Shown here one piece after another: positions 50,001 to 60,963 of a stretch of DNA of 64,000 nt. A program made the position numbers and the translations under genes. Every line of letters begins with the position of its first letter. Position 1 is the first letter of the stretch. The notes beneath the pieces are model-generated. The model was not told the origin of the DNA. It saw nothing but the letters and a program-made list of their open reading frames with translations, and did no database searches. Source of the DNA: Plazaster borealis (lineage: Eukaryota > Echinodermata > Asteroidea > Forcipulatida > Labidiasteridae); contig CM037474.1 in NCBI GenBank assembly GCA_021014325.1, forward strand, positions 21,818,488 to 21,882,487, given 5' to 3'.

Positions 50001-51378
50001 CAGCACGACTCTTCCTACAGTCTACAGTAACGTGTGAAAGAAATGCACATTTTATAACCTACGCAAACCCCTTGCAGTACCATACATACATGAACCATGC
50101 TGTTTACACAAGAAACCATGTGACTGAATTTACAACAAAAACCCTTTATAAATCTTATATCCAAGTAGCCCAAAACTTCATTAATCCATACTATGAAGAT
50201 AAATGTATTATATGTTCCATTTACTCACCAACTGTTGCATTCCTAGGAGTGAATTATCCCTTTTTATTTGCCTTTGTCTGAAAGTTTCGTCTTCTTTCAT
50301 CTAGTCTCAAAAAATGCAATGAATCGACAAATGAGGGCGCTATAACACAAATACGCCGCTACACTATTCAATCATTTAGGAAACACTTACAGACACACGC
50401 ACGTTTGTGACTCCCGTAAATCGAGGACTTCTCTTTGTTCTCCCATTGTTTGGACTTTTTTGCGACGTCCCCATTGGTTTTGTACACAAAAGCGAAGCGA
50501 GGACGTCCTCGCTCTGTCAAACACCCGGATCCCTTTTGTTAAAGTCCTCGGTTTCAACGGGTAGACACGCTCACAAAGCTCTGTGATACATACCCTCTAC
50601 ATTGCTTTGTTGTGTGCACTTAAGAAAACAAATATTCTACAACACTGGTGAAAACACTGTGTGGACCAAGGTTTTAGCCAGGATTTGGTAAAAGGGTGTC
50701 AAATTTGCTGGAAATTTAAAAAATGGGTGTCCAAATTGTTCACTTACAATACATCTAAATGTAAATGAAAGATAAAACAGGGTGTCCAAATTTAAAACAG
50801 GGTGTCCAAAAGACACCCAGACACCCCTCTGGCTAACACTATGGTGTGGACATGTGTAGTCCACATAGTGTTTCAAAACCCTGCCTTGTGTGAACCTCTT
50901 TTGTTCTCAGGTCCACAGATTGAACGCTTGCCCACTTATTTTTAACTTTGTAGTATTTTATTTTATTTTTTATGTTAGATCATCCTTTTTTCTGGAATGT
51001 TCTATCCATCTGATGAGCTTTGATGTTTGCTGTGATCTTTATGAAATAATGCTTTAGAAGAACTGATTATTACTATTGTTTTCATTTCAGAAAGCCATCA
51101 TGGACAATTACTCTATCCCTGCAGATCAGCTCAGGGTTTATTTTCACTACCAGCCATCCTACTACCATCTCCACGTTCACTTCACTCATCTGAAATTTGA
51201 TGCCATGGGTTCCAATGTCACCAAGGCACACCTCTTGTCTGATGTCATCGAGAACATCGAGCTGATGCCGGATTACTATCAGAAGAAGACGCTGAGTTTT
51301 GTTCTCAGGGAGAAGGATGGACTTCTGGCTCGATTTAGAGAAAAAAGAGGAAAGAAAAACGATTCAGACTCAAAATAG
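38052..51378 (+). CDS. DCPS: DCPS, scavenger mRNA decapping enzyme (4 coding exons, complete)
   Basis: DcpS hydrolyses the m7GpppN cap fragment left after 3'-to-5' mRNA decay, releasing m7GMP. Coding exons are 38052-38415, 40619-40764, 42076-42303 and 51091-51378. They total 1026 nt, or 341 residues and a stop; human DcpS is 337. All introns are GT-AG and phases agree (1, 0, 0). The N-terminal domain has [20 protein letters not shown] and NDIYSVY; exon 2 reads [15 protein letters not shown]; exon 3 starts WVYNILEK, whose Trp (residue 171) corresponds to the cap-stacking Trp, and includes [11 protein letters not shown] and [11 protein letters not shown]. Exon 4 carries the histidine triad YYHLHVHF (His272, His274, His276; His274 the expected nucleophile) and RAHLL-like [13 protein letters not shown]. 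Intron 1 holds an FB3 element with a SINE, intron 2 four SINE pieces, and intron 3 a whole BEL/Pao element. The enzyme looks intact. Confidence 0.96.
38467..39245. repeat. TIR element FB3 with a nested SINE A
   Basis: Left end AAAGGAACATTACAGAATTG; right end 'ccagttctgtaaacgttcct', the near inverse. The right half includes 'tttctagggatgttttctac'. A full SINE A at 38625-39035 interrupts it. It lies in DCPS intron 1. Confidence 0.75.
38625..39035 (+). mobile_element. tRNA-derived SINE, family A (near full length)
   Basis: Head GTGTCGTGGCCGAGCGGATA (box A region) and GGGTTCGAATCCCAGTCGTG (box B), like tRNA-Leu/Ser. The body has 'ttcgtccttcggatgggacg' and 'gcgccacagcaccttgtaaa'. The 3' end 'gagcgctttgagacacc' with 'aagcgctatataagaac' runs into an (ATT)n tail. 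This is the best copy in the window. Confidence 0.9.
39246..39640. repeat. Imperfect foldback repeat in DCPS intron 1
   Basis: 'gccctagttactgggtctag' near 39298 faces the inverse 'ccctagacccagtacttttt' near 39388. A second hairpin near 39495-39545 pairs AGCCCCCAAAATGGTGTTAAA with its inverse (the quoted word includes one extra base). The wording 'ggtcttggcc' links it loosely to 735-915. Confidence 0.5.
39650..40590. other. Rest of DCPS intron 1
   Basis: Two loosely repeated segments near 39890-40080 share 'actggtcc' and 'ggccagc' words. No gene was seen. Confidence 0.4.
40808..41045 (-). mobile_element. tRNA-derived SINE, family C
   Basis: On the minus strand GGGCTAGATAGCTCAGTTGG (box A), then CTTGTTAATTTGGAGGTCGC, then box B GGTTCAAGTCC, like tRNA-Asn. 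The 5' side carries 'gaacaaagatatagacaaaa', also present beside the copy at 60240-60450. It is in DCPS intron 2. Confidence 0.75.
41215..41325 (+). mobile_element. tRNA-derived SINE, family B (fragment)
   Basis: 'ggttgtgggtttgaatccca' (box B) followed by 'cacccgagtaaatgtg' and 'aattgggaaagtactgagc', the plus-strand equivalent of 2145-2275. Confidence 0.6.
41330..41483 (-). mobile_element. tRNA-derived SINE, family A (5' part)
   Basis: Minus-strand head GGTGTGTCGTGGCCGAGTGG and a decayed box B. The order to 'gcaggaaacttaaccatt' fits SINE A as at 2880-3219. Confidence 0.7.
41583..41960 (+). mobile_element. tRNA-derived SINE, family A (near full length)
   Basis: Same order as the copy at 38625-39035: GTTGTGGCCGAGCGGTCAAG, box B GGGTTCGAGTCCC, 'tttggatgggacgtaaagcc', 'gcgccacagcaccttgtaaa', 'taaagcgctatataagaac'. 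It contains an extra 'gttgtttttgtttgtgtgtt' stretch. Confidence 0.85.
42838..42960. repeat. Dispersed repeat (inverse of that at 9060-9420)
   Basis: 'gtataggacgtccttagcaa' and 'agctgtagctgtggctgcc' are inverse relatives of the region at 9160-9320. It lies in DCPS intron 3. Confidence 0.45.
43128..43194 (+). pseudogene. CR1/L2-like LINE reverse transcriptase, C-terminal fragment (part 1)
   Basis: In one plus-strand frame this reads [17 protein letters not shown], the motif near the C terminus of many CR1/L2/RTE-type LINE proteins. The frame breaks off at 43194, where the BEL element begins, and resumes after it at 50369. Confidence 0.7.
43195..43914 (-). repeat. 3' LTR of the BEL/Pao element
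   Basis: Plus-strand ends TGTAACTTCTTAACAC and ATACGCCGCTACA. By eye it differs from the 5' LTR only in the number of ACA/CAA triplets near 43340 and one base in an A run near 43689. Beside it, at 43915-43935, is a G-rich minus-strand stretch that could be the polypurine tract. Confidence 0.95.
44122..49623 (-). pseudogene. BEL/Pao gag-pol polyprotein (interrupted by frameshifts)
   Basis: Start at the ATG at 49623 ([14 protein letters not shown]). Gag has a coiled-coil-like Lys/Glu-rich part ([16 protein letters not shown]), a DUF1759-like region, and zinc knuckles ([25 protein letters not shown]). The protease region has [12 protein letters not shown], where a D-S/T-G triad is usual. The RT reads [18 protein letters not shown] and [10 protein letters not shown] (YVDD box). 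RNase H has [12 protein letters not shown]. The integrase has an HHCC finger ([13 protein letters not shown]), then [10 protein letters not shown] and [12 protein letters not shown]. The C-terminal DUF5641-like part ends VAKLCLLEE. Frames change near 48910, 46405, 46085, 45405 and 44710. Described only; no repaired protein is given. Confidence 0.92.
49646..50363 (-). repeat. 5' LTR of the BEL/Pao element
   Basis: 718 bp, nearly identical to the copy at 43195-43914. It acts as promoter for the antisense transcript. Open frames inside it (for example 50072-50281) also occur in the other LTR and are not genes. Confidence 0.95.
50369..50410 (+). pseudogene. CR1/L2-like LINE fragment, part 2, with stop codon
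   Basis: Continues the frame of 43128-43194 as [13 protein letters not shown] and a stop at 50408-50410. The reading is continuous if the BEL element and one copy of CTATT are left out, which dates the LINE before the BEL insertion. Confidence 0.7.
50411..51090. other. End of DCPS intron 3
   Basis: Contains a short repeated phrase 'gggtgtccaaa' (four or so copies at 50690-50810) and a polypyrimidine stretch before the exon 4 acceptor 'ttttcatttcag'. No gene. Confidence 0.5.
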
Positions 51379-52149
51379 GGAATGAGGTCAAACATTTGTG
51401 TTGCCAACCTTTTTTAAAAAAGAAAAACGTAGTAGTAAACTTTCGGGAACAACCATGTATAAAACTCTCGCTGGAGAAGTGTTGGCTCTGAGAAGAGCCG
51501 GTGTGGTCTCGATCTTTTCGAACAGTATACTCTGCTCGTCTTCAGGAGAATGCTAGACTGATGATGCTGAGGTTTAAGTAGGGCTGGAGGGATGCACATT
51601 TGGGCAGGAAGGGTCCAAGGTGCCCCTGCCCCCCCCCCCTCCCACCCGGTTACTCAACTGCATTGTAGTGGTGATGTATTAGCCAAATTCCTGTGGAGGG
51701 GTGGGAGAACGAGGTGGGGGCTGTGCTGGGGGGGGGGGTGAGGGGTGTAGGTTAACAATATGAAATGTATCTTACTGCAATCTGAACTTTTTACAATCAA
51801 TTTATTAACATGTATCTACAATTTATACAATCTTGGAATGCCCAAAAAAATTATTTCATTCTTACCACTACAAAAGTGTGTGTAATTATGTCTCCGTTTT
51901 TGTTGTAAATTCGCCCCTCTCAGTTTATTGCTATTTTAGCACATCTTGCTCGGAAACGAAATTATAGGTCACAGTCTTGAGTGAAGACTAACCAAACAAG
52001 TGCCCTGTCGATTGGTTTGGTGTAGTATAAACAAACAAGGTCAAGAAACCTTTGTTAAAGGTATGGTGTAATTTTATTTGGGAGAACACATTCTTTACAA
52101 TCCTTTATATTAGTTCAAAGAACCGTATCATCGCAATCTTTGAAATAAA
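51379..52149 (+). other. Probable DCPS 3' untranslated region
   Basis: From the stop codon to the first AATAAA at 52144-52149. It includes C and G homopolymer runs near 51630 and 51730. The true cleavage site is not known. Confidence 0.45.
52144..52149 (+). terminator. Candidate DCPS poly(A) signal
   Basis: AATAAA, about 765 bases after the DCPS stop, followed by T-rich sequence (TTTTGTTTGTTTAAC) that could serve as downstream element. Confidence 0.4.
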
Positions 52150-52229
52150 CGAGTATGGATTAACATTTTGTTTGTTTAACTTTTCTGGTTTTTCAGTCTT
52201 TTTTCCAAAAGTCATTTGAAAGCAGGGGC

Positions 52230-52665
52230 CACTTTCATATAGCTGCATGCCTAAGCACACAATTAAGTTTAGCACAAAACATTTTTGTGTACCACTAAAC
52301 GGTTATACCAGCCAAAACACTATGCAACATTTTCTATGAAATTGGTCCGTACTCACGTGGCGATAGACCTTTACCATGCCGCCACCATCTTTGTCATGTA
52401 CCACTGTTTAAATGCATCGATGACTACCTATTCATGTTATAACCAAAAAGGGGCCTGACTAATTTTGCCCTTAGTTACATTGATTTGAATGGAAGCAGAA
52501 AAAAAACTGCTTGAGAAATTTCTTTGCTAAGCAAAAATTGAGTGGGGCACCAGTCACACAATGGTGCAAACTTAATATAATTTTGGCTGGTAACCTGTTT
52601 CTACTAAGCAAGACTTTTCTGTGCTTAAATGTTTTGTGCTTACAGGCTGTATGAACCCGGGCCCT
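52230..52665. repeat. FB5 family repeats (two)
   Basis: 'ttataccagccaaaacacta' near 52303 and 'ttggctggtaacctgtttct' near 52583 are inverse relatives. 'taagcaaaaattgagtgggg' also matches the family. Confidence 0.55.
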
Positions 52666-52699
52666 GGTGATGATTGACAGATGAACCATTGATGTTCTC

Positions 52700-53630
52700 T
52701 AGGGTTAAAAAAAGAACAAATTACAATGAATTTAAATGTAAACTATGGAGATTTCAAATCATCCGTAAATTGTTCATTACACAATACCGGTATTCCGTAG
52801 AAGTTCAATTTGAAAAAACTTTTCAAAACTTATATCAAAAATGCTTGGGGTGTGGGCTGTGGGAAGGATAGGCCTTTGTGTAAAGAAAAACAAAGGGCCT
52901 ACTCTGATTCAAAGTTTCAGTTTCAAAAGGCATGCATACAAATCAGTACAACCATTTGGCATAAAACAAACTTGACATCAAAATCAAGATGTCATCAATA
53001 CTGTAGACGTGTTACCCTTTAACACAGTGGTAGGCCTACCCCATTAGAGGTAATGTATATACTTTCTACCACACCAGGAGGTATGTGGTTGCATTGAGCG
53101 GCTAGGAGTCATCAAGGCCAGACCAAATGCAATGTAATACGATACATTGGATAAGACAAGAGTGACATTCTTCATTTCGCTTAGGCCACATCATCATGGT
53201 CCGGTCTCTTTGCTCATAATGGCAGTGAAGTTGGGGAATGGTTAAATCTAAGCTTGCTCTATGGTTAAACCATGGAGGAAGAAATGGTTAAACCATGTAT
53301 GAGTTGATGTGGAAAACAAGCTGTGCAGTTCTGTCCCTTCTTCGTTTCAGGGTGAGTGTAACCCGTTGTGGTGTAACCATGGTGCAATAATCTAGTTTAT
53401 TGCTCCATTGGTGTAATTTCTTTTATGTTGCAATTTAAATGGTGGCTACCGATTAGAGAACATCGTGCGTCGACCGTAAGTTTTTGTTCTTTTATTCTGC
53501 TGCTTTTCCAACTGAAAATCTAACTGCAGTTTGAGTCCCCCCTCTCCATTTTCATGAAGAAGGGTTTATTTTCCTCCATTTTCTACTGAAGCCCATGGCG
53601 CTTGTAATGTATGAAGACATTCTTGGGGAC
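52700..53630. other. Intergenic stretch, no gene seen
   Basis: AT-rich spacer. Short repeated phrases 'ggttaaaccatg' occur at 53260-53300. No supportable ORF. Confidence 0.4.
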
Positions 53631-53637
53631 ATTCGTG

Positions 53638-53780
53638 GCGTGTCGGGGCCTAGCGGTCTAGTTCACCGGACCCAAGCTCTGGCTGTCAGCAGCAGAGTGT
53701 GGGTTCGAATCCCGGTCACGACACTCGTGCCCTTGAGCAAGGCACTTAATTACTGAACCATAATTGCTTCATAAACAGTT
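53638..53780 (+). mobile_element. tRNA-derived SINE, family A (5' part)
   Basis: GTGTCGGGGCCTAGCGGTCT, box B GGGTTCGAATCCCGGTCACG and 'gagcaaggcacttaattact' follow the SINE A order. A related body fragment lies near 54040-54290. Confidence 0.75.
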
Positions 53781-54531
53781 GCGAAGATTCTGCTCTACCA
53801 GCCAGGCTCCTAGTGGATGATACCCATGCCTACATCCTTACGGACTGTGAAGGGGGTAAACCATGTTTGAACCCCATGAGTAGGTGACAACGTGCCCCTG
53901 GTGGCAGTTGATTTGGGTCGATAGCCCAAATCAGTTAAGTGTAACCCTCACCTTGAAGTGGCCGTTCGGCCTTTGTGATGTTAGGCCATTTCTCATAACA
54001 ATAATTTTAAAAAAACCTCCGAATAATTTATGTAACCATAATAATAAAAGTGGCTTATTTCTTATGTAGCGCTCAATCCGTCATTCAGAGACGCTCACGA
54101 AGCTCCAACATGAGTTCCCCTTGTCACTGGGCCATTTGTTTCATCTCAGCTCCCTTGGGAGTATACAGCATATATGCTGCCAAGTATAGCGCACCAAGCT
54201 TAATCAATCACAAGAACGATCTCTGCACTCACTGGTACCCATTTACCCCTATAGGTGAAGAGAAGCAATTATAGTTAAGTGTCTCATGTTAATGAGCAAC
54301 GAGTTAAAACTCGTTTCCATTAACGTTATGTCGCTTGATTGATGAGCGGAATCCCCAATGAATGCTTCATTCCATTTCACTAATTATGCGAATCGATCTT
54401 GAGCAAGGTGCAATTTTAGATGTTCACCGCAAAGAAAGTCCAGTTTATAACAATATTGATGCATAAACTGAACTACAAGGACGTTATTCATAAAATGGTG
54501 AACATTTTCATTGTTTTGTGGGGGTTTTTGT

Positions 54532-55177
54532 CAGTGGCGTAAGGGGACATTGGTGTGTGTGTGGGGGGGGGCACGTGCCCCAATTGATATCCGTGCCCCA
54601 TGTCCCACCCCCCATTTGAAACTTTGACTTTTTATATTAAAAATCACCAGAAAAAAAGGTTACTTTCAAAAGCTATTTATATGTAGAAATTTCAATGTTT
54701 TTAAAACTATATTTTCTTATTACACTCAAACAACGTATTTGTTAACTTACCAACATTAGTAAAATGGCAATAAAAACCTACTTGGTTAAAAGTACAGCAG
54801 CTTTCGATAGTATAAAGTATTTTGAGAATCATTCCACTTCAAAGTAATGTGGTTATGGAAAAAGATATCAGTCGTTATCCCCTCAAAATTTGAATCTGAG
54901 AAACGTTACTGTCAGATACGTTTCTCAGATTGTGCATTCCAATTACGGATTATTCTTCCTGCGTGGACATTACCGCTCCGGATTTTCGGCGATATCTAAA
55001 AAACGCTACCACCTTTTGAAATGAAATTTTCACAGGTTAGTTTGATTGTATATCTACATTTATATAAATTAAAACAATTGAACGGTTCCAAAAACTGCAG
55101 TTGGCGAAGTGCCCCTCGGAAAAAGTGGTGCACCTTGTGGCCCCCCCCCTTAAAATTGTACCCTAGTTCCGCTGCTG
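54532..55177. mobile_element. hAT-like element with a nested MITE
   Basis: Left end CAGTGGCGTAAGGGGACA, right end 'ctagttccgctgctg', an imperfect inverse. The first five bases of the flanks agree (GTTTT). The same terminal motif is clearer at 61047-61236. The middle (about 54765-55085) is an FB2b MITE with 'ggattattcttcctgcgtgg' and 'ctaccaccttttgaaatgaa'. Confidence 0.55.
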
Positions 55178-55517
55178 GTTTTATGTAAATTACTGTACAA
55201 TTACAGGGTACTAAGATTTCACATGCCGCTATGAAAGCTGTCTGTCCCTTGACCCCAACCCGACCCGCTCATTCTTGATGAACTCTGGACGTTTGTGAAC
55301 TTGTAACATGCATGCATGCATGTCCATTACAGTTCTTCGTTTTCAGTCATTCTGTTGTATACCTACCAGTTTCAAATTAATTTTCTTAGAACACAGCAAA
55401 AACTCGTTTACGTTTCTACCAGGCCTTGCAAGACAAACACATCAAAACAAATGCGCATCATAAATAGACACATGCCTTGGAACACGTCTACCATCAATAA
55501 AGCAAACAATTTAATTA

Positions 55518-55864
55518 AAGGCACTTGAAAGTTGAAACGTTTGGTAATTGTCAAAGACCAGTCACTTGGTGTATCCGCCAACATATGCATAAAATAACAA
55601 ACCTCCGAAAGTTTGGGCTCAATTGGTCATCGAAGTTGCAAGAAAATAATGAGAGAACATACACCCTTGTTGCACAAATTTGTGTGCTTTCAGATGCCCG
55701 AGAAAGGCTTCAGGCCTGAAGTCTTTCTCAGATTCAAATATTTTAGTGAGAAATTACCTCTTTCTCAAAAACTACGTTACTCCAGAGGGAGTCGTTTCTC
55801 ACAATGTTTTACACTATCAACACCTCTCCGTTACTCGTTACCAAACGTGTCCAATGCCGTTAAG
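55518..55864. repeat. Foldback MITE, family FB2
   Basis: Begins AAAGGCACTTGAAAGTTGAA (a small insertion in the end) and closes with CCAAACGTGTCCAATGCCGT. The apex is palindromic around AGGCTTCAGGCCTGAAGTCT. Confidence 0.85.
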
Positions 55865-55869
55865 AATTA

Positions 55870-57420
55870 ATTAAGACTAAATCATCAAAAAGCACGTGCC
55901 CGGCGGCTAGTTTAAAAAATGACCGCTGAAATTCCAAGCCAACATATTGTACCAACCAAATAATTGCATCATATGGCACTTGCCATCTGTTTCCCCAACA
56001 AGTTAAGTTAATCTATTTTCTTCCTCCATGGTTAATCTGAGGCCTGCTTTTGATACAAAGAACTTTTTTTCATTTTCCAGTCAGCGTGGGTTTACAATAC
56101 TGTAGGCCTAGGCTGTACACAAACATCATTCCCTAGAAACGGTGAATGGTGTAAGATTTGGATGAGTGATCACTAGTCTTTGTCACCGTGTAGAGCCTAC
56201 TGTGGAGTTTAGCAGAGGGGGCCGCACGGTTAATCCAACCGTAACTTATCCGTGTCGTTAATCACGCTGGGAATCGTCAACTTGTCAGTTTAACTCATTT
56301 TAGGGTCAACATGACGAGTATCCAACGACAGGATTTGATAACAACGAAAGAAAATGCAGATAACAATTTACTTTTTGATGGACAAATCTGTGTCAGTAAA
56401 TACTGATTAAATTCTTTGACTTCGAGCACCATGGCCTAAATAACATGTGGACAAACTATAGGAGGTCGACTGGCTGCATGTATTTTGTAAACACGTCTGA
56501 CTTGCAAACCGCTTTTAACGAAGTGCAACAGGTGGCTTCTGTAAGGTAAGCACTACGGGCATTGTGAACAAAACAAGAGTTGTTCCTCGCCCTGTAGTTG
56601 AACAAAATTTCACAAATTCGTAGTTATTCGTAATTAACTCGTTCAAATAATTATCGGTACTATTCGTTGCATTTTTGCTTGTTGTGGTGTGACGTTAGAG
56701 TCAGTAGCCTACCCAGTTTTCGGCCTCAAAGTGTGTTTGGTATGCATTCAGTCGTTAGAGCTATGTAAGTTACTTTAGGCAGTTTAAAACACATTTAGAG
56801 TGAAACTCGGGGCGTTCCTTTGTGTTGAGAATTCGCCCTCCTGCTTAACTTGTTATTTGGTGATGTTTCAGATAGACCTTATGAGGACTGATTGTATACA
56901 CATGCTGGATCTTCACTCTGGAATAAACATTCTCTAAATATTCGTAGTTTCACATTTGCTCATAAAATTCCCATTTCAAGGTCATATTCTTGAAGGTAAA
57001 GTGTTATTTTGTAGCTGGTATAATTTTGGCTGCGTTAATCTTTTGTATTTTCCACCTGTGGTCCACATACTTTTATTTTTATTTTTTTATTTTTTCCCCG
57101 ATATTTTATTTTCTCTTAGTCTTGAACATCTAATGAGATAGTTTGAGCATTATAAATCATTTATAATAGTGGGCCTATTGTGTATTATTATCATACGCTT
57201 TTCAGTTTCAATAACTACCCCAACGATTAAAACACCACCCTGGTGGAGGTAGAAAATAATAGACTCAACTGTATCGGTAAAATTGACTATTTATTTGAAG
57301 TAAAAATTTGTCGAGCTATTTCGAAATATTGATTTATCAATCATTGCGCGTAAAGGTCACGTGCTCCTAAGAGGCCCCCATTTTTGTCAATGTTATTCGA
57401 TAGAATTTTGCATACAGGTC
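55870..57420. other. Intergenic stretch, no gene seen
   Basis: About 1.5 kb with no recognised repeat or gene. Base composition is even until an AT-rich part after 57000. It could hold unseen regulatory DNA or 5' exons of the gene at 59526, but nothing supports this. Confidence 0.4.
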
Positions 57421-57427
57421 ATGCTCT

Positions 57428-57826
57428 TTAAAGGGTCTGTATACGTTTGGTAATGACTTTGAAAATGAATGGGAATAAAAACTTCCTTGGTGAGAAGTAT
57501 TGCAGCTTTGAATGGTATAATGCATTTTGAGAAACGATTCACTTCGAAGTAGGCTACTGCGGTTTTGGAAAAGATATCAATTTTCCCCCAAAATATTTGA
57601 ATCTGAGAAACGTTACTGGCAGTAACGTTTCTCAGACTGTGTATTGCAATTGCAGATTATTCTTCCTGCGACATAACCGCTCCAGATTTCCAGCAATATC
57701 TCAAAAACCGATACGCACCTTTTGAAATGAAATGTTCACATGTTTAGTTTTACGGTATAATATCTACAACTAGGATTGAAACATACATTGGGTTCCAATT
57801 ACCAAACGTGTATACGATGCCTTTAA
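57428..57826. repeat. Foldback MITE, subfamily FB2b
   Basis: Begins AAAGGGTCTGTATACGTTTG and ends CAAACGTGTATACGATGCCTTT. The apex is GAAACGTTACTGGCAGTAACG. It meets the next MITE at a TTTAAAG junction. Confidence 0.85.
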
Positions 57827-58196
57827 AGGCACCGTACACGTTTGATAATTACTCAAAATATATATTAGCATAAAAACTGACTTGGTAACGAGCAACAGGG
57901 AGCTGTTGAAAGTATAAAACATTGTGAGAAACGACACCCCTGAAGTAACGTAGTTTTTGAGAAAGAGGTAATTTCTCACTAAAATAATAAAAACTTCTTG
58001 CAAGAAGTTTTTATTCCTAGATCTGAAAGCACACAAATTTGTACAACAAGGGTGTTTTTTCTTTCATCATTTTCTTGCAACTTCGGTGATCAATTGAGCC
58101 CAAATTTTCACAGGCTTGATATTTTATGCATATGTTGGGATACAATGAGAACACTGGTCTTTGACAATTACCAAACGTGTACGATGCCTTTAAGAG
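57826..58196. repeat. Foldback MITE, family FB2
   Basis: Begins AAAGGCACCGTACACGTTTG and ends with the inverse ACGTGTACGATGCCTTT. The apex is AAAACTTCTTGCAAGAAGTTTT, identical to that at 36690-37064. Confidence 0.9.
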
Positions 58197-58259
58197 GCCC
58201 TCATGATGTTTGTCAATGTTACATTCGATATCATGTCTCTACAATGAAGTGTTAATCGA

Positions 58260-59520
58260 TATCGGTGACGTAGATTCCGCTATGTTGCGTTAGCCGACAT
58301 CTCATCAATTATGGATTTGACGGCTTTCATTCCATGGAAACTGTATGGGGAGAGCTGGGTTTAGGAAAGAATGGCTGTCTGATGTTTGGAATCGATCTGA
58401 CTCTTTGGGCTCGGATTGATCTGTTGATCAGGGGGAGAAACCGCACAGCCGGTTATCAGAGCGTTTTTTGATCGGAGTTTATATCCAGACACAGAGGGTA
58501 ACATACGGGTAGAAGGTTAGGGTTTTTGTTGAAGAGATTTCGAGATCCAATTGGATGAAAACAGACACCTATCATAGCCAGACTGTGAGTACGCTGAGTA
58601 TGAAACGGACTGGAATTGGTCTAACGATAGTCACTGTTGACTTGTGTGGACTGTGAACACGTCTATTTCTACCTCCATGGTTCAATGGAAGGAATTGGAG
58701 TGATGTAACTTGACTAGCTGTGGAATGAAATGTATACCGCACTTATCTTCGGGGTATTTATTTGTGATATTTCGCCAGACATTTTCTTGTTGAGTATCTT
58801 TACTTTGAATTCACGCATTTACAGGTATTATACAGGATTGGTACGAGCTGACAAATAGTCGCAGACAGTGTTCATGTTTTGTGTGATAAACCATACATGA
58901 AATAACAAACCTGTGAAAAAAATGGGCTTAATCCACTGTGAGTCAGGAGAAAACACTGACAAATTTCAGCATATAAACGCATTGTCCTCAATTTTGGTTA
59001 AAACATCCGAAATCAGCTGTTGCATTCTTTTTTAGGTTTTCGGACGCAGTTTTCTCAATAATGACAATTATGACTTCATTGAAGCAGATAGTCGGGTGGT
59101 AAAGATGTAGATTCTGCTGGTGGTGGACCCGGGTTCATTCAGCTTTCAGACTAAATTTAAACAGATGATGTTCCTTACCATCCCTAAATAATACCTTTAA
59201 AGAACCATCGGCAATATTGTAAGACAGTTTGCTCAGTTCACTATGACGAGGGTGCCAGTAAAACGTTGTCAATCTTGATGTCACCGAGTCTATAACATTC
59301 CCATGCAAAAGGGAATCAAGGTTATTAATGTTGTGAAATCTTATTTTGCTCATTTTGCTCACTGCAAATTCTATCATGTTTCCCTTTTGGCTTTCTGTTT
59401 AGATGGTGACACGAACCGAGGACCAACTTAAGTTGATTTACTCCGTAGAGCCTCCTCATGTTCTTTGATGGATCTAAAAAAACGTACACTATTGCATTCG
59501 TGATTTTTTAATTCGAAACA
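58260..59520. other. Region upstream of the unrecognised gene
   Basis: No gene was seen. A decayed tRNA-like phrase (GGACCCGGGTTCATTC) occurs near 59127. A minus-strand frame at 59135-59377 has 80 codons but no recognised match. The 5' leader of the gene at 59526 may lie here. Confidence 0.35.
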
Positions 59521-59525
59521 TAAAA

Positions 59526-60922
59526 ATGGAAGTAGGAATGACAAAAAAGTACAACGAGCGCCCTCTCCCGCCGTTGATTCGCACAAGTGACGTTTCATCT
59601 GGAGCAGGGGAGGGAGTGTCCCCGATGAGGCTGGCTCCTCCCCAGGCTGACAGGGCCTCCAATCTCCTCCAGAGACGCAGAAATAAACTACGAGCAGTAC
59701 TCGCACTGATGGACAACAGCAGTAAGATTAAGAAGAGCGTTTCTCGAGATCGGGACCGTGTGACGGCCAGAAGAGATTCGTTGTCGCTACTCGTGGCCGA
59801 TGCTAGAGGAGGGAGCCTCGAGGCGGGTCCGATGTGGGGACGCAACCGGAGGGGTGCCATCGCTGACGGGGTGCTACCGACCCGGAGCCCCGGTAGGGAC
59901 AGGGAGAGAAGCACGCTGGAAAAGAAACACCTAGTCGTCAGAGTAAGTAAATGTATTAAGGTTCTGGGATCGGATACCAATGTTTTCGTGCTTCGTTCAT
60001 TTTCGGTTAACAAAAACATGAATTTTTATGGTGTTTTGTCCTTTGTTTAACGAAAAGTGCCGAACTCCTGGAAAATAATTAAATCTCACTATGTCTAAAA
60101 GATTAATTAAGCGCCGGCGCGTTAATCCGGAGGTCGCAGGTTCAAGTCCCACTCTCGTCAATTTGTCTTTGTTCAACTCAATATTATATCAAAAGATTGA
60201 AAAAAATTCGAGAACAATCTTGGTCTAAAATAATTGTCGCACCCCTCTCATGCCGCTTGCAAGGTTGTATCGTAAATTTGGGTGTATTCCCTGTCTACAC
60301 GTGGCTGGCACCCGAACAAAGATTTGACAAAATAGGTTGACCGCCAACATTAGGGCTAGATACATTTGTAGCTCAGTTGGTATAGAGTGGCACGTTAATC
60401 TTGCTCTGGTCAATTTTTTATTTTTTCCTTTCAAAATTTTAACAAAATGAACTTAGAAATAAAATAGAATACTCATTTTGGTAGAACACGTTTATTTGTT
60501 ATTAAGAATTTCTTATCATTACCATCTACCTCCTTTTTTCTTGCTTATCAACAGCTGAGGAAATTTGGAAAATTACACACACTTGCCAAAATCATAATGC
60601 TTCTACTGCGCATGTGCAGGACATACATTCTGACGTAAGTATATGACTTGTCCCCCAGCTAATTCTGTAAAACTATGATTAAATATGTATGTGTCTAAAC
60701 GATCATTTTCTTATGCTGCCCCATTTCTTTGGAATAGTCTTCCTGTGCATATTCGCCAGGCTAGTTCTTTACACTGTTTTAAGTCTCTGTTTAAAACTCA
60801 TTTGTTTGATGCTGCTTATTTGTAATCTGCTTACTTTAATTATCTTTCACTTATTGTATAACTATTTTTCTTGTTCTCTTTATGCGCTTAGAGGCTTTGG
60901 CATTAGGCGCTTTACAAATGTC

Positions 60923-60963
<41 letters not shown>

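Larger units (their letters stand above)
43195..50363 (-). mobile_element. BEL/Pao LTR retrotransposon, full length, in DCPS intron 3
   Basis: 7169 bp in antisense to DCPS. It has LTRs of 720 and 718 bp, gag-pol between them, and a 5-bp target duplication CTATT at 43190-43194 and 50364-50368. Both LTRs start TG and end CA. Pol order (protease, RT, RNase H, integrase) and the sequence style place it in BEL/Pao. gag begins only 23 bases inside the 5' LTR, and no clear tRNA primer site was recognised in that gap. Several one-base frame changes break pol. Confidence 0.95.

Noticed and set aside
50072..50281. 69-codon open frame
   Set aside because: It is inside the BEL LTR and largely repeated in the other LTR.
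59489..60019. 176-codon minus-strand open frame
   Set aside because: It overlaps the plus-strand exon that splices in phase to two further exons; the minus frame shows no motif or partner exon. The choice remains open until transcripts are seen.
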